Shown here: piece by piece, positions 7,767-14,649 of the stretch
Position numbering within the stretch: position 1 is the stretch's first letter
Layout of the letters: every line of letters starts with the position of its first letter
Virus record (IMG/VR): IMGVR_UViG_3300042891_000295
Coordinates: 1 to 23,302 of that record
DNA: 23,302 nucleotides
Source: a virus
Direction: 5' to 3' (one strand)
Position numbers and translations under genes: made by a program
The notes under the pieces: generated by a model
What the model was told of the DNA's origin: nothing
The model's input: the letters and a program-made list of their open reading frames with translations, nothing else
Databases searched by the model: none

Positions 7767-8384
7767 TTAGGTCCCTTGGTTGTCTAGTTTCTTTTGCAAG
7801 TGACTCAACAAAAATCCATAAGCAGGCAGAATAACCAACAGGCTTACAATGACTTTGCTGATTGAATTGTTGGTTGCAACAATGTGCCAGTTAGCAGCCA
7901 TGAACTCGTTTGCGCCGCCAGCAAAGGCAGTAAAGAAGAACACATAGGTATCAAAGAATGTGCTCACAATTGAACTTAGCGCAGGAGCAATCCACCAAGT
8001 GGCATACTTCTCACGAATGTATTGGAACACGTACACATCCAACAAGTTGCTCACAAAGTATGCAACACCCGAACCAAGACCAATGCGGAAGGCCACTGAG
8101 TCAGGAGCACCGCCCAGTTTGACCACTGCCATTGACACAATGATAGCAGGAATGAATGCCAATGCAATCACGGCGCGACCAGTTTGTTTGCCTAACATTC
8201 GCACAGTCAAGTCGGTCAACACAACCACTAGTGGGAATGTAAACGCAGCCGCTGCCAATGGTGCACCAAACACGGAGAATTTGAATTGCACAATATAGTT
8301 GCTGATAGCAATAATAATGATATGTGCCAGCATGAGCTTGTAGGCCAATGCGCGGTCAACACCATTTAAGATTCGATCTAACAT
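7767..8384 (-). CDS. yhhQ: YhhQ-family queuosine precursor transporter
   Basis: A 205-residue inner-membrane protein with about six hydrophobic segments. Signs of the VUT/YhhQ family are the segment FTFPLVVVLTDLTVRMLGKQTGR (residues about 48-70; the T-D-L...GK...R pattern), the repeated small-residue helices and SSIVSTFFDTYVFFFTAF around residues 137-154, where family members have S/T-x-x-D-T. YhhQ imports preQ0 and preQ1, the free bases from which queuosine is made. Its place directly after queD, 17 bases away and under the same promoter, and in the same genome as DpdA, argues that the phage scavenges a 7-deazaguanine precursor as well as making one. An AAGGAA ribosome site precedes the ATG. 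Confidence 0.85.
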   Translation of the reverse strand: MLDRILNGVDRALAYKLMLAHIIIIAISNYIVQFKFSVFGAPLAAAAFTFPLVVVLTDLTVRMLGKQTGRAVIALAFIPAIIVSMAVVKLGGAPDSVAFRIGLGSGVAYFVSNLLDVYVFQYIREKYATWWIAPALSSIVSTFFDTYVFFFTAFAGGANEFMAANWHIVATNNSISKVIVSLLVILPAYGFLLSHLQKKLDNQGT

Positions 8385-8401
8385 GATTTTTCCTTTTTAT
8401 A

Positions 8402-8908
8402 TTAAACGAATAGATCTTCCATCCACTCGCGATGGCCTTCTCTAAAAGCCATATTGCTCTGTGTTTCGCGCACTTCCACACGATAGCACCAGAGACGCTC
8501 TGCTTCACCCGGTCCCCACAGGTCCGGTATGTAAACACCGTTCACATACTTGTACAGCATGTCTGCTAGGCCTTCACAGCCTAAGCGTGGCAGGATTGTG
8601 AGTTTGGCCATTTTCTTCTCTTGCAAGAGCTTGTATGTTTCCAGCTCTGGGTCATCTGCGGATACTAGTAAGGTATGATCAAATTGATCTTCTAATGTCT
8701 TTTTAAGTTCTTTAAGACCGCCGTAGTCAGCAGCCCAGTTGCGCACATCCAACGTGTCTGTGCCAAAGTAGAACTTCATTGAAAAACTGTATCCGTGAAT
8801 TAGATTGCAGTGGCTGTCAGCACGCCATTGTCGGTATGCGCAGGGAAAAGCATCATGATACTCTTTAGTGCTGGTGTACTTGTATTGTACTGGTTGATTT
8901 GTTGCCAT
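8402..8908 (-). CDS. queD: QueD-like 6-carboxy-tetrahydropterin synthase (variant metal site)
   Basis: A T-fold protein of the 6-pyruvoyl-tetrahydropterin synthase family, 168 residues, expected to convert dihydroneopterin triphosphate to 6-carboxy-tetrahydropterin. The order matches QueD: FPCAYR (21-26), C34 followed by HGY at 38-40, DYGGLKELK around 61-69, DHTLLV at 77-82, CEGLADMLYKYV near 111-122 and EVRET at 145-149. Odd points are HGY in place of the zinc-binding HGH, and FPCAY where bacterial QueD has an AAH; H18 might replace the first ligand. An AGGAGG six bases before the ATG and a strong promoter just upstream mark it as well expressed and the first gene of its transcript. Confidence 0.85.
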   Translation of the reverse strand: MATNQPVQYKYTSTKEYHDAFPCAYRQWRADSHCNLIHGYSFSMKFYFGTDTLDVRNWAADYGGLKELKKTLEDQFDHTLLVSADDPELETYKLLQEKKMAKLTILPRLGCEGLADMLYKYVNGVYIPDLWGPGEAERLWCYRVEVRETQSNMAFREGHREWMEDLFV

Positions 8909-8923
8909 ATTGTCCTCCTATGT

Positions 8924-8952
8924 ATTATAGCATAGGCAGCAGAGTTTGTAAA
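8924..8952 (-). promoter_or_regulatory. Strong sigma70-like promoter before queD
   Basis: On the minus strand TTTACA (8947-8952) is followed after exactly 17 bases by TATAAT (8924-8929), and the -10 is extended by TGC. The AGGAGG ribosome site and the queD ATG follow directly. This is near-consensus for the host housekeeping sigma factor and would drive queD, yhhQ and the fusion gene. It sits in one of the few true gaps (8909-8988). Confidence 0.8.
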
Positions 8953-8988
8953 GCGGGATGATGCCGGACAGGCCGCTGAAAAGAATAC

Positions 8989-9384
8989 TTATGCAGGCTT
9001 TTGATAGCCTGCTGTTTTATAGTTGGCTTGCCCAGCAATAACACCACGCACACCACCTACAGGATCGGCACAGTCGCCCACACGGCGTGGTATCAAATGC
9101 ACATGTGGGTACATCACAGTTTGTCCTGCTTCTCGACCCATGTTGATGCCAATGTTAAATGCCGCACATTCGCCATTGGCTACCATTCTACGACCATGCC
9201 GCATGGCTGATTCAACACATTCCATGATTACATTATCGGTATTGTACTGTGGCACAAACAACAGATGACCAGGTGTAACAGGATAACGGTCACGAAACAC
9301 AGCCACGTGAAAGTCTGACAGTTCTTCCACACGATCATCCCAGGGTGCAATATCTTGCTGATATGCAATTTCTAAATCAGTCAT
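8989..9384 (-). CDS. HIT-family nucleotide hydrolase
   Basis: A 131-residue histidine-triad protein. The N-terminal part holds DRYPVTPGHLLFVPQ (about 32-46), the middle AFNIGINMGREAGQTVMYPHVHLIPR (about 75-100). The catalytic middle histidine corresponds to H94 and the third to H96, while the first triad position is a tyrosine (Y92). HIT enzymes hydrolyse dinucleoside polyphosphates or nucleoside phosphoramidates; a nucleotide-pool or alarmone role is likely. The ATG overlaps the end of the RMF-like gene. It ends the transcript that starts at folE; the next promoter follows in the gap. Confidence 0.82.
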   Translation of the reverse strand: MTDLEIAYQQDIAPWDDRVEELSDFHVAVFRDRYPVTPGHLLFVPQYNTDNVIMECVESAMRHGRRMVANGECAAFNIGINMGREAGQTVMYPHVHLIPRRVGDCADPVGGVRGVIAGQANYKTAGYQKPA

Positions 9385-9547
9385 CCTGCTCTTCTACCGC
9401 GTTGTCGTATCCACGTTGGAAGTCGTCAGCGTCGGCTTCGGCATCTTCCAGTTTCAAATACGGGTTATTGCATTTTTCGCCGGCCTTGGCCTGCTCGTAG
9501 CCTTGTTGATAAGGCGCTTGTTCGTAAGGGGTAATTTTCTTGGCCAT
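9377..9547 (-). CDS. RMF-like small protein (56 aa)
   Basis: This short gene begins with an ATG sharing bases with the stop of the upstream gene (TAATG) and ends overlapping the HIT start, so it is fully packed into the operon. The peptide has two GY repeats: YQQGYEQAKAGEKCNNPY (residues 13-30) and DFQRGYDNAVEE (residues 42-53). The pattern G-Y-x-x-A-x-x-G...NPY...GY-x-x-A is that of ribosome modulation factor (RMF) and CrpP-like small proteins. RMF dimerises and silences 70S ribosomes; a phage version could tune host translation. The match is to a short pattern, so this remains a moderate call. It is acidic, unlike basic RMF, which argues against simple ribosome binding. Confidence 0.6.
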   Translation of the reverse strand: MAKKITPYEQAPYQQGYEQAKAGEKCNNPYLKLEDAEADADDFQRGYDNAVEEQDD

Positions 9548-9876
9548 TAGTCTGCTCTTTCAATTTCAGTTGCTTCGCGAACCAGTACCAACAGTTCGTC
9601 TACAGTGTCAACAATGATCTTGGAAGTTTTCCAGTTGTCTTCGTCGTCTCTACCGCCCACTTCAATCATGTAGCCATTGTCATACATGTTGATGGTGAAG
9701 TTTTCGTTAACTTTGACCAGCTTGTCGCTGAGTCGGTTAACTGCCCCTGGGGTCTTTACTTTTACTTTTGATTTTGCCATTTGATTTTCCTCTGTGGTTA
9801 ATGCTTCAAATTCTTCTTTTAACGCCTCGAGTGCGTCTGAGTCTGCTTTAGACATCTTGGGTCTTTTTTTTCCCAT
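9547..9876 (-). CDS. Small phage protein with two possible starts (109 or 77 aa)
   Basis: From the ATG at 9876 (GGAGG eight bases upstream) the frame encodes 109 residues. An in-frame ATG at 9780 has its own GAGGAAAA ribosome site and starts MAKSKVKVKTPGAV, the style of start that this type of phage protein usually shows. The first 32 residues are acidic and basic, helical, and may be an extension. The conserved-looking core includes NENFTINMYDNGYMIEVGGRDDEDNW. No function is recognised. The stop overlaps the next gene start. Confidence 0.65.
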   Translation of the reverse strand: MGKKRPKMSKADSDALEALKEEFEALTTEENQMAKSKVKVKTPGAVNRLSDKLVKVNENFTINMYDNGYMIEVGGRDDEDNWKTSKIIVDTVDELLVLVREATEIERAD

Positions 9877-9990
9877 TTAAATTTCCTCCAGGTGGTATTG
9901 GGAATAGGGATAGTTGGTCTGCAACCATTCCAACAATCCTTCTTCTGCTGGCAACTGAATGTTGCCAGATCGATCTGTAATAATTGTCAT
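9877..9990 (-). CDS. Very small gene (37 aa) in the folE transcript
   Basis: An ATG at 9990, seven bases after the end of the GT10-like gene, opens a 37-codon frame (starts MTIITDRSGNIQLPAEEG) ending one base before the next start. It fills the gap exactly and carries the ribosome site of the next gene at its end. The upstream AAGG is only a weak ribosome site. The peptide contains a plausible amphipathic helix (EEGLLEWLQ) but matches nothing I know. Its neat fit between neighbours is the main support. Confidence 0.45.
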   Translation of the reverse strand: MTIITDRSGNIQLPAEEGLLEWLQTNYPYSQYHLEEI

Positions 9991-9996
9991 TGTGAT

Positions 9997-11034
9997 TTAG
10001 CCTTGAAAAAGTCCTGCCATGCCTACACCAGGCCTGGGTGGGCTCATTGTACGAATACCCTTGAATTGGTAAGGATCAATCTTGGGCATGCGCTTCATGA
10101 TAGTATCTCTAAATTGATCACTGTGAAAATATTGTTTGTTGCGTTCTACTCTATCTTGTACATGCCGGTAAATGTCAAGGATAGTGCCCGAATCAATCCA
10201 GCTTTTAACAAAATTGGCAATCTGCTCCAGTCTAAGATTTTCGTCGGTTTGATTGTCCCATGCACGCCACGGAACAAGATCTTCAAACATATCAAATCCA
10301 ATATCAACATGGAATTGATTCACTCCTGCATTACAGATCATAATTGGTATTTGTCGTGCTATAAAAGGTTTGCAAGATTTTTCTGTGAGTGATGGAAATT
10401 GTGTTTGTGTTTCTGTAACAATGTTCACAGCATACTGATCATATACTGGATGTTCTACCCCGGTATCATTTATAGGAGTGACGCCATCTGGGTCAAAACC
10501 ATCACCGGGCAATCTACCAGTTTGCCAAGGCAAGTCATCTGTAATAGGCACAGTAAGACACATGCGATCTGAATAATCTTTCATCAAATGATAAAACTTG
10601 ACTCTATGAGTACGGCCGCCTCTATTCAAACACATGACTCCGTGTGTTTTTGTTCCAAGGGCGTCAAACCTATCTCTGTACATTTGACTGAAATTATTGC
10701 GATGACTATACATGTACATCCAAATTGGAAAATAATGTATATTGGGCGCCGACTGACTATACCACTCATTGTACATTGAAGTCAGAGTAGTCATGTTACA
10801 CAATTCATCAGGAATCTGGTGCGGCGGAAAACTATTCTGTGACAGATCAACCACAACATTTTTACAAGAATGCACATCTAATAATTTTATTATTCTTTCG
10901 CCACTATATCTCCAAGTAGACTCATCAAACTCGCATGCCCAAATATCTAAATCAGATATAACTACTATATCTTGATAAAACCATTGCGATAGATATGGTT
11001 TAAGTGCATCGGCTCCATGAATATTATAAATCAT
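9997..11034 (-). CDS. GT10-like glycosyltransferase family protein, paralogue 2 of 3
   Basis: A 345-residue protein sharing with its two paralogues the CLNRGGRTHR block (135-144), NIVTET (204-209), LTEKSCKPFIARQIP (216-230) and GFDMFEDLV (246-254). The N-terminal half is aromatic-rich and different between paralogues, as expected if it recognises distinct acceptors. The C-terminal pattern resembles the donor site of GT10-type GT-B enzymes, so transferase activity is inferred. Its ATG overlaps the folE stop (ATGA), so it is cotranslated with the first gene of the deazaguanine pathway. A link to that pathway is possible but only by position. Confidence 0.6.
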   Translation of the reverse strand: MIYNIHGADALKPYLSQWFYQDIVVISDLDIWACEFDESTWRYSGERIIKLLDVHSCKNVVVDLSQNSFPPHQIPDELCNMTTLTSMYNEWYSQSAPNIHYFPIWMYMYSHRNNFSQMYRDRFDALGTKTHGVMCLNRGGRTHRVKFYHLMKDYSDRMCLTVPITDDLPWQTGRLPGDGFDPDGVTPINDTGVEHPVYDQYAVNIVTETQTQFPSLTEKSCKPFIARQIPIMICNAGVNQFHVDIGFDMFEDLVPWRAWDNQTDENLRLEQIANFVKSWIDSGTILDIYRHVQDRVERNKQYFHSDQFRDTIMKRMPKIDPYQFKGIRTMSPPRPGVGMAGLFQG

Positions 11035-11723
11035 CGTGGTGCAAAGTCCTGCTGTAGTTTGATGTTGTCAAAGAACTCTTTCTTCACGCTTTGGTCTGTT
11101 TTAAAAGCACCATGTAATACCGTTGTTTGGGTGAGACTAGAGTGAGCCATGATACCGCGATTCTCACAACAACCATGGGTAGCTTGTATATAAACTGCGA
11201 CATCCGTGGACCCGGTCGCGAATTCAATTTCGCGAGCAATATCCATACATAGCTCTTCTTGGAGAGTGCCTCGACGGGCACACCATTGCGCAATCCTGGT
11301 ATACTTGGATAAACCAATAAGTTTGGGGCCAGCAATGATTCCAATATAAGCCACACCCGTAACAGGCTGGTGATGATGCGAACACATGCTCTTAAGCTCC
11401 GAACGCACCACCAACATACCTTCGTATGCTCCGTCCGTATCGTTCGGGAAAGCTGTAGCATTAGGACTCTCCTCATACCTGCCAGCCATAATTTCATCGA
11501 AGTACATTTTGGCAAGACGTTTTGCGGTACCTTTTGAGTTTGGATCATTTTCCCTGTCGATTAATAGTACATCAAGCACTTGTTCAAATGCTTGAGTGGC
11601 TTCTGTGATTAAATGTTCTCGATCTGATTCGGCAATGTATTCGCTGATATTGTCCCCGGCCCAGAATCTCTTGCCGTCTGCCTTCATGCGTTCGCGAAGG
11701 GCTTGTGATAGGTTTTTTTCCAA
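11031..11723 (-). CDS. folE: FolE, GTP cyclohydrolase I
   Basis: GTP cyclohydrolase I (type IA) opens GTP to dihydroneopterin triphosphate, the entry step to both folate and 7-deazaguanines. The 230-residue protein has the zinc ligands C114 (in MCSHHH, 113-118) and C185 or C186 (HGCCENRG, 183-190), the substrate-site block KSMCSHHHQPVTGVAYIGI, and GTAKRLAKMYFDEI at 65-78. Length is normal for the family. The likely start is TTG at 11723, since GGAG lies about nine bases before it and the next ATG is at residue 13. A near-perfect promoter stands in the gap before it. In this genome the product most probably feeds QueD, QueE and DpdA. Confidence 0.92.
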   Translation of the reverse strand: MEKNLSQALRERMKADGKRFWAGDNISEYIAESDREHLITEATQAFEQVLDVLLIDRENDPNSKGTAKRLAKMYFDEIMAGRYEESPNATAFPNDTDGAYEGMLVVRSELKSMCSHHHQPVTGVAYIGIIAGPKLIGLSKYTRIAQWCARRGTLQEELCMDIAREIEFATGSTDVAVYIQATHGCCENRGIMAHSSLTQTTVLHGAFKTDQSVKKEFFDNIKLQQDFAPR

Positions 11724-11764
11724 TTGTTATTCTCCGAGTTATAGACGTGGATGTCTATTTGTTA

Positions 11765-11793
11765 ATTGTATTATATTTAGACCGTGGTGTCAA
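11765..11793 (-). promoter_or_regulatory. Strong sigma70-like promoter before folE
   Basis: The minus strand has a perfect TTGACA -35 (11788-11793), a 17-base spacer and TACAAT (11765-11770), five of six to consensus. The -35 overlaps the last codons of the preceding oxygenase-like gene; the folE ribosome site and TTG start follow about 40 bases downstream. An overlapping TATAAT three bases from the TACAAT would give too short a spacer (12). It should drive folE and the following genes up to HIT. Confidence 0.78.
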
Positions 11794-12332
11794 GACTGTT
11801 TGAGAAAACCAGATACCTGAAGGGTATACTTGTCTTGCATGCCTGCATTAGTAGACAGATGTAAGATTTTGCTATCCCAAATGAATCCATCTCCAGCCGA
11901 CCAATCTGAACTGGTATGAATTTTTTCATCTTCATCTACATATTGTATAAACTGACCCAGTTTATAATCTTCAAGGTAGATGTTGGCTCGCACTTTGGGT
12001 TCTGTACGATCTGGATATCGCTGGTTGATTTGATAGAATGTATCTCTATGATATGGAACCGTACACCCTGGTGGTTGTAGAATACTGCTAACAGTAACTA
12101 CTTCAATACCCAGTTTGTTACCTAGATCTTCGTAGTCAATTTGATCTGCGGTCCACCACAGTTGATGTATGATGGTGTTTTCAAAACAATAAGTTTTAGG
12201 AAAGCCACCAAATTTTTCATGTATATCATTTATTTCGTATACTTGGTGTTTGATGCAACTGCCAGAATGCACACTGTAATCAGCATTCAAAAACACTAAA
12301 AAATCAAAATCAAGATGAGCAATTTTAAACAT
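11790..12332 (-). CDS. 2OG-Fe(II) oxygenase-like protein
   Basis: A 180-residue cupin-type protein. VPYHRD (H95, D97) fits the HxD metal motif and the distal histidine is H158 in WDSKILHLSTNAG; the expected 2-oxoglutarate-binding residue would lie in KYTLQVSGF (K168), a lysine instead of the usual arginine. RANIYLEDYKLGQF and WSAGDGFIWDS are the strand patterns seen in such enzymes. Substrates of phage members include bases, sugars and peptides. It closes the sugar-gene block just upstream of folE. Its start overlaps the SGNH-like gene by eight bases. The fold call is moderate and the substrate unknown. Confidence 0.55.
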   Translation of the reverse strand: MFKIAHLDFDFLVFLNADYSVHSGSCIKHQVYEINDIHEKFGGFPKTYCFENTIIHQLWWTADQIDYEDLGNKLGIEVVTVSSILQPPGCTVPYHRDTFYQINQRYPDRTEPKVRANIYLEDYKLGQFIQYVDEDEKIHTSSDWSAGDGFIWDSKILHLSTNAGMQDKYTLQVSGFLKQS

Positions 12333-13065
12333 AGTTTCTTTCAGCTAACCAAGGCATAATAATTTGATTTACAAATTGCTCATGTTGCTCTGGCCTTGGA
12401 TGAAAATTATTTACACCTGGAATAGGACAGTTTGCTTTTACCCAATCATGCTCGTTATCTACAGGCAAAAATTTTGTCCAATCTACCTGTTCCCATAACC
12501 AAGAAACATTTTTATTGTCTTTGGTGTGCGGGCTTAATGTGGTAGTATAGTTAGTAGTCATAAAATAATCAATATTATTTAGTTTGAGATAATTTTGCAA
12601 TGCTACAACATGTTCTAGGGTGTAAATTTGACTGGCAACTTCGTTATAGTAATGTCTATACCACGCGGCATTGTGATCATGTTTCCAATGCGGGTTTAGT
12701 ATAACCCATCCCCCAGGGGCATCATCGGCCACACGGGTTGGATTTTCTATCCATCCATCAATGTTGGTTGTAAATTGTATTGGCTGTTCAAAGTAAAATT
12801 CAAATCTATCTCGTCCAGTCCACATAATTCCCACAAGAATGTCTTCTGGCCGGTGCGTTTTTAGTAGTTCATGTAACCGATATTGCACTCTACGAACAAT
12901 CAATCCATTACCTTGACTGCCCATGGCTTCGCTGTAGTGTTCAGCTCCGGGCAGTTGTTCTCTAAGATAGATAGGCCATGTTTTATTATCGTTGTTGCCA
13001 TGTACATCATAATTGATACATTCACTGAAACTGCATCCGCTAGTGACTAAAATTTTAGTTTTCAT
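12325..13065 (-). CDS. SGNH-hydrolase-like protein, copy B
   Basis: A 246-residue protein with the same plan as the one at 3699-4427: GCSFS at residues 10-14 (S12 as nucleophile), a GNG near 52-54, a WTGRDRFEF strand near 82-90, and FHPRPEQH at about 221-228 with the block V histidine. The start is taken at the ATG at 13065 with AAGGA just upstream; a TTG codon directly before is less likely. The gene lies in the sugar block between the GT10-like and the oxygenase-like genes, which fits an acyl-transfer or deacylation step on a glycan. Identity between the two copies is low apart from these blocks. Confidence 0.52.
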   Translation of the reverse strand: MKTKILVTSGCSFSECINYDVHGNNDNKTWPIYLREQLPGAEHYSEAMGSQGNGLIVRRVQYRLHELLKTHRPEDILVGIMWTGRDRFEFYFEQPIQFTTNIDGWIENPTRVADDAPGGWVILNPHWKHDHNAAWYRHYYNEVASQIYTLEHVVALQNYLKLNNIDYFMTTNYTTTLSPHTKDNKNVSWLWEQVDWTKFLPVDNEHDWVKANCPIPGVNNFHPRPEQHEQFVNQIIMPWLAERNYV

Positions 13066-14056
13066 CAAAATCCTTGATTGCTGTGTTATATATTGTTTGA
13101 ACTTGTTCGGCTTGTGTTTTTACCAATTCAAAGTTTTGATTCAATCTGTCCAGCAACGATCTTCTTAACTGTTGACATTGATCAAGGGTTAATTGTTGAT
13201 CTAATTGTTTTACCTGTTGTGCCACAGATGCAAAACGTGTGTGCTCGTCTGGTATAGTGTCATAGCTGTGATCCACAATATCGTCAAACAAGTCAAACCC
13301 TAACTTGCGTACTTGTGCTACCAACCCAGGCACAGCAAACCATAAGGGTATTTGTCTAAGACCAAATGCTTTGAAAGTTTTTTCGGTAATAAAATGACTT
13401 CTCCAAACTCCTGGATCAGTTTGACTGCTGCTTTCGACCACCAAGTTAAATGCACAACTATGGAATATTGAATTGGTTTGATCGTGTTCAGGCATGTAGT
13501 TATTTTTTCGATCAACAATTCCGTCAATCAACAGCGGCAATTGCATGCCTGGCAGTATGTTTTTGTATTCATCAAGCCCGGTAGCACCCATTGATCCAAA
13601 ACTAATTCTAACATCGCAACCGGTATCTAACACTAACTTTGCCACCAACGCACGACTGGCACTAGGGCGCCGAATCAAACACAAAAATTTTTGATCAACA
13701 AAGTCATTGTAGTTAACTGACAAAATTTTTTCAAACCAGCCCATATGATTTGTCATATAGTTTGGTATGCAAATAGATCGATAATCTAATGTATCCGCAT
13801 CTACGCAAGCATTAAAAATTACTAGTATATTTTTAGCAGGAACAGACCGTAGATAATCTATCAATGGCTTGGCCACAAGCTCACATTGACCTTCGCCTCT
13901 AAAGTCCACTACTATTTTGTTGTTTTTGATGTCGTTGATCTCATGATCACAACGTGCCATATCATGTGCAATTCTACTAGGAACGTCTATCGATGCATTA
14001 AAATGTAATGCACCATAATGCAATACTCCCGGTGTTATTGGTTGTATGGGTCTCAA
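13055..14056 (-). CDS. GT10-like glycosyltransferase family protein, paralogue 3 of 3
   Basis: A 333-residue protein with CLIRRPSASR at 126-135, FNLVVESS at 203-210, FITEKTFKAFGLRQIPLWF at 222-240 and GFDLFDDIVDHSYD at 253-266, the same blocks in the same order as in the other two. The ITEKTFKA...RQIPLW part is the clearest GT10-like signature of the three. The first codon is probably TTG at 14056, overlapping the stop of the aminotransferase gene; the exact start is uncertain, since another in-frame TTG follows at residue 12 with GGGAG just before it. It belongs to the sugar block with GalE, DegT and GT4 genes. Confidence 0.6.
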   Translation of the reverse strand: MRPIQPITPGVLHYGALHFNASIDVPSRIAHDMARCDHEINDIKNNKIVVDFRGEGQCELVAKPLIDYLRSVPAKNILVIFNACVDADTLDYRSICIPNYMTNHMGWFEKILSVNYNDFVDQKFLCLIRRPSASRALVAKLVLDTGCDVRISFGSMGATGLDEYKNILPGMQLPLLIDGIVDRKNNYMPEHDQTNSIFHSCAFNLVVESSSQTDPGVWRSHFITEKTFKAFGLRQIPLWFAVPGLVAQVRKLGFDLFDDIVDHSYDTIPDEHTRFASVAQQVKQLDQQLTLDQCQQLRRSLLDRLNQNFELVKTQAEQVQTIYNTAIKDFDEN

Positions 14057-14649
14057 TCTACAATCTCAATTTCTCTAAGATCAGGGTATGCCACATATAC
14101 AGGCTTGGGGTTGTGTTCCTTGACACCTTGTAGCAATGCCACACCTTGCACTGCATCTTCGATACTGGGCTTGTAATGATATCCCACGTGGAAAGTCTTT
14201 TGGTCCTGCCAAGGTGCCACAGTCAAGTCTCTGCCATCATAGCGTTGGCGCAATATGGTTTCATATGCTTTTTTATCATCCAACAAAATAGCACCACCAT
14301 GACCAATGTGCAAAGGCTTGGTATGCCCAAAACTCAAGCACTGCATGGTACCTGAACGATACATGTCTTTTTCTAATCTGCGAGCACTATCCCAAATTCT
14401 AGTATAAGTGAATTCATATTCACCTTCCCAGTGTTGCCATTCGGTGTCGTGATACACATAGTGAATACCCAACTTGTGCATGGTCATAGGAATGCTCAAG
14501 TAAGTGTAAGGTGTAAACTTACAGGCTCGCACTCGATCATATCGCAAACACATTTCGATAGCATGTGTACAGCAATCAGTCATGACTGCATAAGGTGCTC
14601 CTGTGAACTCTGCTAGTTCTTTTTCAAACTTTAAAATCTTATCAAACAT
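14053..14649 (-). CDS. Short DegT/DnrJ/EryC1-type sugar aminotransferase
   Basis: Members of this PLP-dependent family add an amino group to keto sugars and are usually about 370 residues. Here only 198 are present: the N-terminal helix with FEKELAEFTGAPYAVMTD, an Asp87 in WDSARR equivalent to the cofactor-binding aspartate, and K111 in SFGHTKPLHIGHGGAI, the Schiff-base lysine. The C-terminal domain is replaced by a short tail ending with REIEIVD. The core can bind PLP, so this may be a compact phage form rather than a broken gene. Both ends overlap neighbours within the sugar block (GalE upstream, GT10-like downstream), which argues that it is intact. Confidence 0.72.
   Translation of the reverse strand: MFDKILKFEKELAEFTGAPYAVMTDCCTHAIEMCLRYDRVRACKFTPYTYLSIPMTMHKLGIHYVYHDTEWQHWEGEYEFTYTRIWDSARRLEKDMYRSGTMQCLSFGHTKPLHIGHGGAILLDDKKAYETILRQRYDGRDLTVAPWQDQKTFHVGYHYKPSIEDAVQGVALLQGVKEHNPKPVYVAYPDLREIEIVD

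Noticed and set aside
8952-8977. Inverted repeat AGCGG/CCGCT as a terminator after the HIT gene
   Set aside because: Only five base pairs with a 16-base loop and a very short T-run, and it overlaps the -35 of the queD promoter.
9892-10392. Plus-strand frame of 166 codons
   Set aside because: Opposite the second GT10-like gene, no ribosome site, no recognisable motif; the minus-strand frame has the shared family blocks.
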